Assembly: GCA_003255065.1 (NCBI GenBank)
Contig: QAOA01000660.1
Location: forward strand, 47,320-111,319
Reading direction: 5' to 3'
DNA length: 64,000 nucleotides
DNA from: Cercis canadensis
Lineage: Eukaryota > Streptophyta > Magnoliopsida > Fabales > Fabaceae
Positions 22,040-32,392 of the stretch are shown here, one piece after another (position 1 is the stretch's first letter; each line of letters starts with the position of its first letter). The position numbers were made by a program, and so were the translations under genes. The notes below the pieces were generated by a model. The model made no database searches. It was not told the origin of the DNA and saw only the letters and a program-made list of their open reading frames with translations.

Positions 22040-23670
22040 CCTTTCTGGCTACCAATTATGCAAATATAAAATAAAGAGTCTACAAACAACATTGTTCTTG
22101 CCATAAATGAAAAAACTGAAACGATTCACTTTGTTACTGACATATTTTCCAACTATTAAAAGGAAAAGGAACTACAGGAAATGGATTCAGAATGCTATAC
22201 CAGCTTTTGTGATCTCTATTACTAGATATAACAGACTAGAAAAACGAAACACAAATTAACAAACAAAATAAATAAAGAAATAAATATCATAGTTGGATTG
22301 TATCTGCCCTATATGGAACTTTCTTGCTTCCGTAATTATTCCAATATTGGTCCTATCTTCATGCATAGCTGCAAGACAAGTTGGAAATGAATGAGCAAAG
22401 AAACTTACATATAACCAAAGAAACATTGTGCCTTTTGCATGAATGGAGTAAAAATCAGTTTACAAGAGAATTTTGATGATGAAATACCATTTATTTGTAA
22501 GCTGTTGTCTTTCCCAGATTTGTAACCTTAGTCTTTGACTTACTCTTGCCGTTGGAAAGCCTAATAATAGTTTTATATCTAACAAAACCACGCACGAGAA
22601 AGATCTTTAGGCTTAAAGTGAGGACAAAACACATGTCCATTTATTCCTTGTGCTGAAATTTCATGCAAAAGGATCCAGTTCTGATATCATATCAAGAACC
22701 AGTTCAACCCAAAAGTTTAAAGTGTTAGGTGAAAGCCCAATAATAGTTTTATATCTAACAGACAAGTGACTTATTTTCTTGAGATGCTGTCTTTCATGGG
22801 TTTGCATTCTTAGTCTCTATCTTCCGTGAACTCTTGGAACTCATTATGCCAGATGAAGAAAGAAATTGAATTGGATTGACACTTTGCTACACAATATTCC
22901 TCTTTCCCCGTGGCTTGGAGTCAACATATTGGTACTGCTATTTTTAAGGCAATTACCCAGAGTTGGTTTCATTCCTCATTGGGTTCAAAGGAAAATTTCT
23001 TAAAACTGGTAGAGGAAATGAAACTGAAAATTAGAAAGGAAAATTTCATATCTATTCCTGAATGCAAATCCGGTTCTGGAAGTGTAGTTTTATAACTTCA
23101 TCAAACACAAGAAAGTTACAGCTTTTTCTCTTGGGTAAAACAAGATGACGTGATGTGTGTATTACATATCATTAATTTAAATATGTTTTGATTCCAAGTA
23201 GAAGTTTTCGTGGAACAACAACGAAATTACTAACACCAACTTTCTCTCGGAAATTACTGCTTCCAACTGCTAGTCAAAGTTGGAAATTGGTCTGCACATC
23301 ACAGAAATATTCAGGGAAAGAGAAGGCATTTCCTCGTTCTTTGAATATACAGTTACTTGCAGCTTTCTGCAAATATATTCACGTATTGATTGGGAACAAA
23401 TTCAAACATAAATCTTCTTATCCTTCATTTGCAAGAGAGGAAACATTTTTACCAAAATAGTAGAAAATTGTAGATTTTTCTAACTGATTGACAAGGACAA
23501 AAAGTATTTCTTCTTTGAACACCCATACAGTCACCTAAACCCAAATATAGTAATACATTATTTTTGGGTTTGAATTGAAAGTTGGTTCCTCTCAACCTTG
23601 GCGTATAAAAAATGCATACCATATTCCATGTTATTATATTTTCCATTAAAGAACCGATGAAATATGTGAG
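22040..23670 (-). repeat. Diverged paralogue of the 24640-26720 locus
   Basis: Several stretches match in order the locus at 24640-26720: 'aacacaaattaacaa..aataaa' with 'tatctgccctatat' (22240-22320 against 24670-24750), 'cttgagatgct' with 'gaactcatt' (22780-22845 against 25100-25131), and 'acagttacttgcagctttctg' (23349-23370 against 26487-26507). On the minus strand an ATG at 22844 opens only 16 codons (MSSKSSRK..), related at its start to the 40-residue ORF of the other locus. Part of it is displaced by a dispersed repeat at 22556-22770. Probably a decayed tandem copy. Confidence 0.45.
22556..22770. repeat. Dispersed repeat, two adjacent pieces
   Basis: Two pieces carry 'cccaataatagttttatatctaaca' variants with 'cgagaaag.tctttaggctt' and 'cccaaaagtttaa..gttaggtgaa', shared with 4804-5130. 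I believe this text is widespread in plant genomes but cannot assign a class. Confidence 0.45.
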
Positions 23671-24639
23671 AACAAAAAGAATTTTAGGAGGATTCTAAAG
23701 TTATACTTTATATTACTTTAGTTTCCAATTGGTGGGTATTTGAATTTTTATTTCAATAGTGATTATTTTGTGATTCCTGGTCAATGCGTGACTATTAAAG
23801 ACAGAATGATCATTGGTTGTGTAGAACTACAAATGACTATTGGTCATGAAACACAGCTATATACTATAACTAAAATGAAATGAACTATAACCTTGAAACC
23901 CACCAAAGATTCTTTTTCTCTGAGTTCCTTAATAGTAATTTTCTCAATCTTATTTCTTTCTTATTAGACATCTTTTTTCTCCTCAATTCTTTGTTGATTT
24001 TGTCTACTCATACACCATTTTTTATCATTCTTTAACTTGTATAATTGTACAGTCAAAATTTAATAAATATTTTACAGTCATCCACTTAAGGTTTTTCTAT
24101 AAAATCTTAAATTGTATACCTCAAGTGTAAAGAAGATATACTAAAATAGTGAGGGGATCATATTCTGTCTTATTTATATTATATACTACAAACAAAGAAT
24201 AGAGCATTAGTGGGAATTTGTCTTATTATATAGTTTGCTCGTGTCTTATTAATTATTATATATAAAGAAAACATGTATGAACTTGATGTGGCAATCTTTG
24301 AGTGGAAGTAGAAGCAGAGGTAGCTTGTGGCAATGGGGGGCAATCTGCCTACCAGCTTCCTCCCCCATATTGCTGTGACTCTGTTATCATAAAATTAATT
24401 GAATCCACGAATTAATGGAATTCCATATAAATAATAGTCCAATTTGAAGAAAAAAACAATGAAAATTAGTAGAAAATGAAGGAGCTACAATTTATCTTCT
24501 ACATAAAATTAAGATATAGATAGTAAAACCAATTCTGCAAGTGACTTTGTTATTGAGATGAGATATTTTCAAACAATATTTCAAGGGAAAAAAAGTATAA
24601 GGAAAAAAACTTAAAACATTACAAACTAGCTCTTGTAAT
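23671..24639. other. No gene seen
   Basis: AT-rich intergenic DNA without a supported reading frame. A short imperfect inverted repeat near 24325-24375 is noted among the rejected items. Confidence 0.5.
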
Positions 24640-25007
24640 GTCCATTATTGCAAGCAACAGGAAAAACCGAAGCACAAATCACAAATTAACAACTAAAAGA
24701 AATAATGAAATAAATATATAACTCCACGATTATATCTGCCCTATATATTGCTTCCTTTTGCCTTCATAGTTCTGTTTTTCCGTATTTGTCTTCCACATAC
24801 ATACATAGATCTGTATGTAACTGCATGGAAATAAAAAATGAATGAGTAAAACACAAAGAAGCGTATGCACAGAATATCCAAATCAAAAGAAACCTGTATA
24901 AATAACTAAACAGATATTGATCTAGAGCAAAAAGAAGTTTAAGGAATCTTTCATTGATGATTAAATATCACCTAATAATTAATAAGATTTTATCTTCTGC
25001 TCTATCT

Positions 25008-25130
25008 CTAAGGTGGATTTTTTCCATCAGATGCTATATGCTTTGGTTTTTTCTCATCAGTCTTTGGCTTATCATTGTGAATGCGAGGTGGAGGCTGTGC
25101 TTGAGATGCTATTTTCCCAGACGAACTCAT
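25008..25130 (-). CDS. Small hydrophilic protein, 40 residues, unknown
   Basis: The ATG at 25130 opens 40 codons ending in TAG (25008-25010). The product starts MSSSGKIASQAQPPP, is rich in Lys, Pro and Ser with a run of acidic and basic residues in the middle (about 19-30), and ends DGKNPP. It has no signal peptide, membrane segment or cysteine, and I recognise no family. It was chosen because a good TATA box lies 71 bp upstream (25201-25207) and because a diverged copy of the locus shows the same start region. It could still be part of a non-coding transcript. A direct duplication lies further upstream at 25434-26000. Confidence 0.4.
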   Translation of the reverse strand: MSSSGKIASQAQPPPRIHNDKPKTDEKKPKHIASDGKNPP

Positions 25131-25200
25131 TGTGCTAAATCAAGAAGTTGTTAGGGAAAAATTGGTAGTGATGTGGCTTGCAAACATATAATTCCTGGGT

Positions 25201-25207
25201 ATTTATA
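25201..25207 (-). promoter_or_regulatory. TATA box of the small ORF
   Basis: The minus strand reads CGTTATAAATACCC, a strong plant TATA box (TATAAAT), 71 bp upstream of the ATG at 25130. This leaves room for a start site about 30 bp downstream and a short 5' leader. Confidence 0.5.
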
Positions 25208-25433
25208 ACGAAGCCCGGAGGTGGTTTCATTGACCTAAATAATTTAGTTTTAGAAGGATGAAAATTTCCAAGAATAAAACTGGAAGAGAAACGGAGAGGA
25301 AAAGGAAATTTTCATGTTTTGGAAGGGCGATTTTAATTCCTTAAAGATAAGAAAATCTTTTTTTTTTTCAGCTTTTAATAGTCTGTCTTGGGTAATTACA
25401 ATATTAGATTCTGTGGGTTTTGAATGAATTAAT

Positions 25434-26000
25434 TTGGTTTGAATGCATATGAAATGGACTGTTTTCATAGAATATAGCTATGAAATTACCAATATCAACT
25501 CATAAACCACCATGACCAGTCAAGGTCTAGGTTTTGTGCAGTTAAGGTTTGAAATTTGGACGCTTTAATTAGTGCAATGTATAATGCTACGAATTTTATT
25601 GAAGATAACTTGGAAACTAGTAGGAATCTCTTTCTTTGATTTCTTTTGCATGCAGATGGCTATACAATGGCTTGTATTTTGGTTTAAAAGTAAACCAACA
25701 TTAATGGCTATGCAATTCGTAGTATTTTGGTTTGAATGCATATGAAATGGACTGTTTTCATAAAATATACATGTGAAATTACCAATATCAACTCGTAAAC
25801 CACCATGACCAATCAAGGTCTAGGTTTTGTGCAGTTAAGTTTTGAAATTTGGACGCTTTAACGAGTGCAATGTATAATACTACGAATTTTATTGAAGATA
25901 ACTTAGAAACTAGTAGGAATCTCTTTCTTTGATTTCTTCTGTGTGCAGATGGCCATACAATGCCTTGTATTTTGGTTTAAAGGCAGAGCAACATTAATGG
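25434..26000. repeat. Direct tandem duplication, ~295-bp period
   Basis: Copies 25434-25703 and 25728-26000 run from 'tttggtttgaatgcatatga' to 'acattaatgg' with only scattered differences. The duplication lies upstream of the small ORF and its TATA box, and so may be a duplicated promoter-distal segment. Confidence 0.9.
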
Positions 26001-26761
26001 AGAAATGTCAAGGAGATCACTGAATTTTTAATAAATGTTAATTATTATCTTAGTTTCTAAGCACTAAGTAGAAAATTTTTGAAGGTTAAATCCACAGAAC
26101 AATTTGTTAAAAAAAATTAATTAACAGCAGCATTTCTTCCCTTCAATTTCTTCTTTTGGCCTATAAATTTTTAATTTTAGCCAGAAAAAAACTGCCAAAA
26201 CTTTACTAGAATTTAAAAGAATTCAAATAGAGTGGTTACATTAAATAAAGTAATAGGAATAATAGAATCATTAAAGGGTCATTATACATGCACATAATTC
26301 TGACAACAATTCTAGTAACAAAATTCTAGCTCCTTAGTTTTTTAACTTAATTTTTCCAACTCCAAAATCGTCTACATAACCTCCATGACCATGCATAGAG
26401 GTATCCTTATAACAAAACCTATTGTGTACACAGTTAAAGGAAAGAGAGATGGCATTTCCTCTCTCTTTGAATAATTAATTGAATTTCACATACAGTTACT
26501 TGCAGCTTTCTGAAAACATATTAACGTATTGTTTGGGAACAAAATTCAAATTTGTAGATTTTCAAACTGACTAAACACGAAGGAAGACAAGCATTTCCTA
26601 TTTGTCTTTGAAGCCAAATATACTATGTATTAACGTGAAATTGCATACCAATTCGAATATAGATCCTCCTACACTTGCCTAAGAAGATAACCAAACCATA
26701 TCTTTACCGTATTTTCATTGAAAATGACCAATCAATTTACTTATTATATATACTATGGTCA
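26001..26761. other. No gene seen; partial homology to 23300-23500
   Basis: AT-rich DNA. 26440-26600 resembles 23320-23480 ('ggcatttcct', 'acagttacttgcagctttctg', 'gattgggaacaaa'), belonging to the paralogous locus pair. It ends at the CACTA terminus. Confidence 0.5.
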
Positions 26762-27039
26762 TTGCACTATAAAAAAATCTATATTTCAAAAATTCCAACG
26801 GTAATTCCAATGGTTAATATTTTTTGAAAATTCTAAAGGAATTTCATTATCGTTGAAATTTTTCGTCAAAATTACCGTTGAAATTTTCAAAAAAGGAAGA
26901 GAATTTTTTTTAAAAAAAATTTCAACGGAATATACTATTGGGAAAAAAAAAGACCCAAAATGTACCCTTTTATTAAAGGAAAAATATTTTTTTAACAAAA
27001 AAAAATTATCAACGTTGGAATTCTTCCCACTTAAGCCCA

Positions 27040-27231
27040 ACGTCCCACCTTTCTTTCCCTCCACTTTAACCATTTTCTTTCTCCTCCTTCACCAAGACCT
27101 CACTTCCTTCCTTCCCCTCTACTTGCAAGCTTTGGAGTGTGGCTGTGGAAGGCAATTTCTGGTGACTCCTGTGGCAAGTCATGGCGTCCGAAACTGGTGA
27201 AGCATTGCAAGGCTTCGTTCTACTCCTTTAG
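27040..27231 (+). other. CACTA leader region with short ORF (second element)
   Basis: Homologous to 6507-6716: a C/T-rich tract, then 'gtggctgtggaaggcaatttc', then an ATG frame at 27181-27231 ending in TAG. In this element it lies directly upstream of the intron repeats and the captured YTH exon, so it could act as first exon of a chimeric transcript. Confidence 0.45.
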
Positions 27232-27415
27232 ATAGGGGTTCCATTCGATGTCCCCTTTCTCTTTCTATACTTCTATTTTAGTTATTGTGTTAATTACCTT
27301 GTTTTAATTAGTAGATTGAAGTTATAATAGTATGTAGAAGTAGTGATAACGTATAATTACAAAATGGATGAATTATTGATGTATGATTGTTTAGGTTAGG
27401 GCTTAGCCTGAATCC

Positions 27416-27622
27416 GAAAATGGGATGAGGAAATTGATAATGTGTGAATTTTATTTGGTTTATTTTGTTTAGGGCTTTTGATGTATGGGTTATTTGTAGT
27501 TGTTTGTTTTATGATTTTTAGGTGTTTTTAAGATGGATTATAGAATTTATCTACTATAAGGATAATTATGTAGGATAGGGAAATTGATAATTTCTGAATT
27601 TTATTTTGTTAAATTTGTTTAG
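27416..27622 (+). repeat. CACTA intron repeat, 1.3 units, with 3' acceptor-like end
   Basis: One full unit (27416-27570) and the start of a second (27571-27622) of the ~160-bp repeat seen three times at 6899-7380. The second unit stops at 'ttgttaaatttgtttag', after which YTH coding sequence begins. 'tttgtttag' looks like a splice acceptor. Confidence 0.6.
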
Positions 27623-28000
27623 TTTGATAATTTTTTGGATAGATTATTTGTGAGTGATGTAAATGGAAGCTCAGATGTATTGGGTGAAAAAAATCGAGGC
27701 CCTATAATTAACAGATTAAAACATCAACTTGCTGTGAAAACCTTCACAACCAAGGCAGGGGATAGTAATGCCCAGGGGAACATCATTATCTGTACTGATC
27801 AATATAATAGGCAGGATTTCCCTGTTGACTATGAGAATGTAAAGCTTTTTGTTATAAAATCATACAGCGAGGATGATGTGCACAAAAGAATTAAATTTAA
27901 TGTCTGGTCCTCTACACCTCATGGAAACAAGAAGCTGGAGAGTGCTTATGAAGATGCAAAGAGAATAGCTGCGGAAAAATCTGGAGGCTGCCCTATCTTC
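27623..28000 (+). pseudogene. YTH-domain (ECT-type) m6A reader, 3'-half exon, first part
   Basis: An open frame with no ATG runs from the acceptor-like 'tttgtttag' into 'LKHQLAVKTFTTKAGDSNAQ', 'YNRQDFPVDYENVKLFVIKS', 'YSEDDVHKRIKFNVWSSTPH' and 'GNKKLESAYEDAKRIAAEKSG', then 'GCPIF'. This is the start of the YTH domain of plant ECT proteins, which bind N6-methyladenosine in mRNA. The first aromatic-cage tryptophan (in NVWSSTP) is present. The frame is cut at 28000 by the copia LTR; downstream of the insertion it would continue 'LFF'. The N-terminal half of a normal ECT protein is absent. The other parts are at 38281-38470, 38977-39269 and 39660-39960. Confidence 0.88.
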
Positions 28001-28043
28001 TATTAGACAGCATATATAGTTAACAGAATTAATTAGTCAACAG
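28001..28043 (+). repeat. 5' LTR of the outer copia element, left piece
   Basis: First 43 bp of the 5' LTR, ending in AACAG, the target of the inner insertion. The LTR continues at 33194-33439. Confidence 0.9.
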
Positions 28044-28323
28044 TAATGCGAATTGTAAAAGAATAGAATTGATTATTTGATATGTTGCTGAACCACTGCT
28101 AGCTCATCCTTATATAACTTGGATGAGATGAGAGGCGGTTACAAGTTTGTTATGAGCTTGACCACGTGGCATGCCTGATGCTAGCTGTCATCACAGCTGT
28201 GTGTCAAGTTATATTACAAGAGAAAAACTAACGCTTAACTATCCTATACAGGCCTAACTAACAATTGTAACTAATTCTGCATAACTAGTCTCAATAACTA
28301 ATTCTGCATAACTAGTCTCAATA
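28044..28323 (-). repeat. 3' LTR of the inner copia element
   Basis: 280 bp, identical by eye to 32909-33188. The U3 start (28270-28323) contains a perfect tandem pair of a 27-bp unit built on 'ctgcataactagtctcaa'. Confidence 0.95.
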
Positions 28324-28334
28324 GCCCCCCTTAA
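28324..28334 (-). other. Polypurine tract of the inner copia element
   Basis: The minus strand reads TTAAGGGGGGC immediately before the 3' LTR. It overlaps the TAA stop of the polyprotein (28331-28333). Confidence 0.85.
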
Positions 28335-31300
28335 GCTGGAGCATACAAGCTTTGGAAATTCAGTTTGGATATGAAAGCTTCGAACTTAGGTGCTGAAAGA
28401 GCTTTGGTAAAACAATCACTCAGTTGTTGTGAGGTGTGCACAGGTAAAAGCTTGATGACACCAGCTTGGATTTTGTCTCTGACCACATGACAATCTATCT
28501 CAATGTGTTTAGTCCGTTCATGAAAAACTGGATTGTGACTAAGATAAATGGCTGACTTGTTGTCACAAAAGAGAAGAGCTTGTGAGAAGGGAACCTGAAG
28601 GTCTTGCAACAGGTATTGCAGCCACACTAACTCACAAGTTGCACTTGCTAGAGCTCGATATTCAGCCTCTGTGCTGGAGCGAGAAACTGTTGATTGCTTC
28701 TTAGCCTTCCATCCTATTAATGCTTCTCCAAGAAACACACAAAATCCTGTGATGCTTCTTCTTGTTTCTGAGCAAGATGCCCAGTCAGAATCCGAAAAAC
28801 ATTTAAGTTGAAGGGAGGAAGTGGAGGAGAAAAATAAACCTTTGCCTGGATCTTTCTTTAGATACCTTAAGACTCTGTGGGCATGCTTAAGGTGGACAGT
28901 AGTTGGTTTATCCATATATTGAGACAGTTGCTGTACTGCAAAGGCCAAGTCTGGCCTAGTGTTAGTCAAATAGAGGAGTCTTCCTACCAACCTTCTGTAA
29001 ATCGAGGTGTCTGTCAAAAGTGTGCCATCAGTGGAGTTTAGAATAACACCCTTTGCCAGAGGTGTCTTGGCAGGTTTGCATCCCAGGAATCCAGAATCAG
29101 CAAGGAGCTCTAAGGCATATTTTCTCTGACAGAGATTGATGCCTGATGCAGTGTGATGAACTTCCAAGCCAAGAAAAAATTTTAGTGCACCTAAGTCTTT
29201 GATCTTGAACTCTTGGTCGAGAAAATGCTTGATTTGGTGAATTTCCTGCATGCTATCCCCTGTCATGATCACATCATCCACATATATAAGCAAAGCAGTG
29301 AAGGAGTGATCAGTCTTTTTAACGAATAGGGAAGAATCTGAGGCAGCAGGGTGGAAATTCTGTGAGAGCAAGGCAGTAGAGAGTTTATAATGCCATTGTC
29401 TACTTGCTTGCTTGAGGCCATAGAGGGATTTCTGCAATTTGCAAACTAGTGTAGGATCCTGAGTGGTCATCCCTGGTGGAAGAGTCATGTAAACTTCCTC
29501 ATTTAAATCCCCATGTAAGAAAGCATTGTTCACATCCAATTGTTGCATCTCCCAGCCCTTGACAGCAGCTAGTGCTAAAAGAGTTCTGACAGTGGTCAAC
29601 TTGGCAACAGGTGAGAAGGTTTCTAAGTAATCCACACCTTCTTGTTGTGTGTATCCTTTAGCAACAAGCCTTGCCTTATATCTCTCTATAGTGCCATCAG
29701 CCTTATGTTTGATTTTATAGACCCATTTGCAGCCTATGGGTTTCTTTCCAGGAGGTAGGGGTGTGAGAACCCAAGTTTGATTGAGTTCTAAAGCCAGGAC
29801 TTCTTCCTCCATTGCTTTCTGCCAACAAGAGTGAGTGGCAGCTTCAGTGAAGGTTTTTGGCTCACTAACAGTGGTAATGTTCAGAGCAAAAACCTGATGT
29901 TGTTGAGGCAAATGGCTATAAGAAAGAACATGAGAAAGAGGGTGTTTAACTGTGGATACTCCAGGGAGACAATTGATTCTGGTGTGATAATCTTTAAGGT
30001 ATTGAGGAGCTGTGGTTTGCCTTCGAGGTCTAGTAATGATGGAAGGAGTATTCTGACCATTTGGACTGTCAATGGAAGTACCAGAGGAAGGTCCATTTGG
30101 ACTGTTAATAGGAGTACCAGAGGAAGGTTGAGGGGTTGTATCAGCGGAGGGATCATCAGAAAGAAGGGTAGGTGGAGAGTGAGGGTGTGGCTTCTGAGGT
30201 GAGCATTTTGAATTGAAAGGAGATTGCTCTAGCTGCCACTGGTCAGGAGATGAGCTTGGAGCTTTGTCAAGAAAAGGAAATGAGGCCTCATGAAACATAA
30301 CATCTCGAGACACAATGAGCTTCATGGAGTGAAGATCCAAGGCTCTAAAACCCTTGACACCATGTACATAGCCCAATAAGACACACTTTGAAGCTCTAGC
30401 ATCAAACTTGCTTCTAGAGGAGCCACTAGTGCCTACAAAGCATAGGCAACCAAAAACCTTGAGATGTTGGAGCTTAGGAGGGCACTGGAATAACTTCTCA
30501 AAAGGTGTAAGATTACGAATGGCCCTGCTTGGAGTTCTGTTTATCAAATAGACAGCATGAGCTACTGCATAATGCCATAGTGTGAGAGGTATACCAGATT
30601 GGAAGAGTAAAGCTCTTGTGACATTAAGAATATGTTGGTGCTTTCTTTCTACAACCGAGTTCTGCTGTGGGGTGTAAGGACAACTAAATTGATGCACAAT
30701 ACCATGTTGATTATAGAAATCAACCATTCGAAATTCAGCACCATTGTCACTTCTAATGACCTTGATGGTTTTATCAAATTGAGTTTGAACAAGAGTTATA
30801 AATTTCTGCAAACAAGGTCGAGCCTCTCCCTTTGTCTTCATTGGGTAAAGCCAAGTGTATCTACTAAAATCATCAACTACTGTCAGGAAATATTTGTGCC
30901 CATCCATGGATAGGACTGAGCTAGGCCCCCAAATATCTACATGCACAAGATCAAATGTTTTGATAGAAGCAGAAGAACTAGTAGGAAATGAAAGCCTTCT
31001 CTGTTTGGCCAAGTGGCAAATGTCACATTTTATTTCTGAATTCCAGTGTACACCAGCAATGGACTGTGCTAAAATTTTGACCTTATTATGATGAGGATGT
31101 CCTAGTCTATAATGCCATAGATCAAAAGCATGACAATCATGATTATTGCTGTAGCTATTTATTGAACTAAGAGAAGAATGAGAAACTACTGTGTGTTTAT
31201 CTGTGTTGGAATTACAGTGACTAGGTTCAAATGATGATCTGCTCTTGACAGTAGGATTGGCTAGTTGATACAGCCCCAAATGCTCCTTAGCATATCCAAT

Positions 31301-32389
31301 CGTCCTCCATGAAGCACTCTCCTTGATTAAGCAATTGTCAGAATGCAATAAGAAAGCACAGTTTAGATCCTTAGTTACCTTGCTTACTGATATGAGATTA
31401 AAGGTGAAGGTAGGAACATATAAGACTTGGTGCAAAACTAGTTTGTCTGAAAAAACTACAGAACCTATATGAGTAACTTCTGCTGACATGTTGTTAGGTA
31501 GACTAACAAAGTAATTGCTCACTGACACACAAGAATCAAAAAATTCATAGCAGCAAGTAACATGATTGCTAGCACCAGAATCTATGATCCATGAATCCTT
31601 GTAGTTTATATCAGTAGATTGGCAAGAAAGTACCATACCAGAATTGGACATGTCGACAGAATGCATACCAGAATTGTGATCATGAGATTCCTTGGGCTCG
31701 AGAACAGTGAGGCCAGAAAACGTTGAAGTCAACTTCAAGGCATTAACAGCTGAAGCATTGGATGTAGAAACTGTGGACTTGTTGTTATGAAGGAGATTCA
31801 TGATTTGGCTATACTCCTCCTGAGTTAATCGCACTTCTTGATTTTCTGGTGCATGTGATGTTTCTTCCACTGCATCTGTGTCTTCCTCATCTGTAACAAA
31901 AGGATCAGTGCATTGATTGACTCGATATGGTGGTCTGGACTTCTGTTTATAACCGGGGGGGTAGCCATGCTTCTTGTAGCATGCATCAGCAGTGTGCCCT
32001 GTCATGCTGCAGAATGTGCAATATGGTTTCTTGCTAGAAGCTGGTTGCCTACCATTATAGGACCTTGCTGCTAGTGCTACAGTTTCTTGCTGAGAATCAG
32101 TTTCCATAATGGGAGTTATAAACTGTCTTTCGTGTTGTAAGACAAGTGAAAACACTTTGTTAATGGGAGGCAGTGGTTCCATTAGCATAAGTTGAGATTT
32201 GACAGTGGCATAGGCATCATTGAGCCCTCTCAAGAATCTAATCGTTTGATCCTGAATGTGGTAAGTGTATGCTGTGGTGAAGCATCTGCAACCTCCTGCT
32301 ATGCATGTACATGGTGGTATTGGTCTCAGATTGGATAACTCATCCCATAGTATTTTCAATTTTGTGTAGTACTCTGTGACAGAAGACAC
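28331..32389 (-). CDS. Copia Gag-Pol polyprotein downstream of the amber codon (1352 residues)
   Basis: The frame is open from the codon after GGT following the amber stop; the first codon is GTG, so this is a continuation and not a true start. Order along it: rest of Gag; zinc knuckle CTFCSMTGHTADAC (124-137); aspartic protease DSGA (270-273); integrase zinc region H430, C455/C458 and core D485, D548, E581; reverse transcriptase from about 848 with YVDD (1036-1039); RNase H from about 1198 with DSDW, STEAEYRA and DNKSA. That protease-integrase-RT-RNaseH order defines Ty1/copia. All listed catalytic motifs look intact. Translation depends on amber readthrough or on restoration by another copy. 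Confidence 0.93.
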   Translation of the reverse strand: MSSVTEYYTKLKILWDELSNLRPIPPCTCIAGGCRCFTTAYTYHIQDQTIRFLRGLNDAYATVKSQLMLMEPLPPINKVFSLVLQHERQFITPIMETDSQQETVALAARSYNGRQPASSKKPYCTFCSMTGHTADACYKKHGYPPGYKQKSRPPYRVNQCTDPFVTDEEDTDAVEETSHAPENQEVRLTQEEYSQIMNLLHNNKSTVSTSNASAVNALKLTSTFSGLTVLEPKESHDHNSGMHSVDMSNSGMVLSCQSTDINYKDSWIIDSGASNHVTCCYEFFDSCVSVSNYFVSLPNNMSAEVTHIGSVVFSDKLVLHQVLYVPTFTFNLISVSKVTKDLNCAFLLHSDNCLIKESASWRTIGYAKEHLGLYQLANPTVKSRSSFEPSHCNSNTDKHTVVSHSSLSSINSYSNNHDCHAFDLWHYRLGHPHHNKVKILAQSIAGVHWNSEIKCDICHLAKQRRLSFPTSSSASIKTFDLVHVDIWGPSSVLSMDGHKYFLTVVDDFSRYTWLYPMKTKGEARPCLQKFITLVQTQFDKTIKVIRSDNGAEFRMVDFYNQHGIVHQFSCPYTPQQNSVVERKHQHILNVTRALLFQSGIPLTLWHYAVAHAVYLINRTPSRAIRNLTPFEKLFQCPPKLQHLKVFGCLCFVGTSGSSRSKFDARASKCVLLGYVHGVKGFRALDLHSMKLIVSRDVMFHEASFPFLDKAPSSSPDQWQLEQSPFNSKCSPQKPHPHSPPTLLSDDPSADTTPQPSSGTPINSPNGPSSGTSIDSPNGQNTPSIITRPRRQTTAPQYLKDYHTRINCLPGVSTVKHPLSHVLSYSHLPQQHQVFALNITTVSEPKTFTEAATHSCWQKAMEEEVLALELNQTWVLTPLPPGKKPIGCKWVYKIKHKADGTIERYKARLVAKGYTQQEGVDYLETFSPVAKLTTVRTLLALAAVKGWEMQQLDVNNAFLHGDLNEEVYMTLPPGMTTQDPTLVCKLQKSLYGLKQASRQWHYKLSTALLSQNFHPAASDSSLFVKKTDHSFTALLIYVDDVIMTGDSMQEIHQIKHFLDQEFKIKDLGALKFFLGLEVHHTASGINLCQRKYALELLADSGFLGCKPAKTPLAKGVILNSTDGTLLTDTSIYRRLVGRLLYLTNTRPDLAFAVQQLSQYMDKPTTVHLKHAHRVLRYLKKDPGKGLFFSSTSSLQLKCFSDSDWASCSETRRSITGFCVFLGEALIGWKAKKQSTVSRSSTEAEYRALASATCELVWLQYLLQDLQVPFSQALLFCDNKSAIYLSHNPVFHERTKHIEIDCHVVRDKIQAGVIKLLPVHTSQQLSDCFTKALSAPKFEAFISKLNFQSLYAPA

Positions 32390-32392
32390 ACC

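Noticed and set aside
24325..24375. Imperfect hairpin 'tggcaatgggggg..cctcccccatattgctg' as a microRNA precursor
   Set aside because: The stem is short and bulged and I cannot match it to a known miRNA. Without small-RNA data it is not supportable.
26786..27200. 95- and 115-codon frames on opposite strands
   Set aside because: Both derive from the CACTA subterminal repeats and leader. They are Phe/Lys/Asn-rich with no domain.
29831..31091. Plus-strand open frames of 78-123 codons
   Set aside because: They are antisense shadows of the copia polyprotein, which is on the minus strand.
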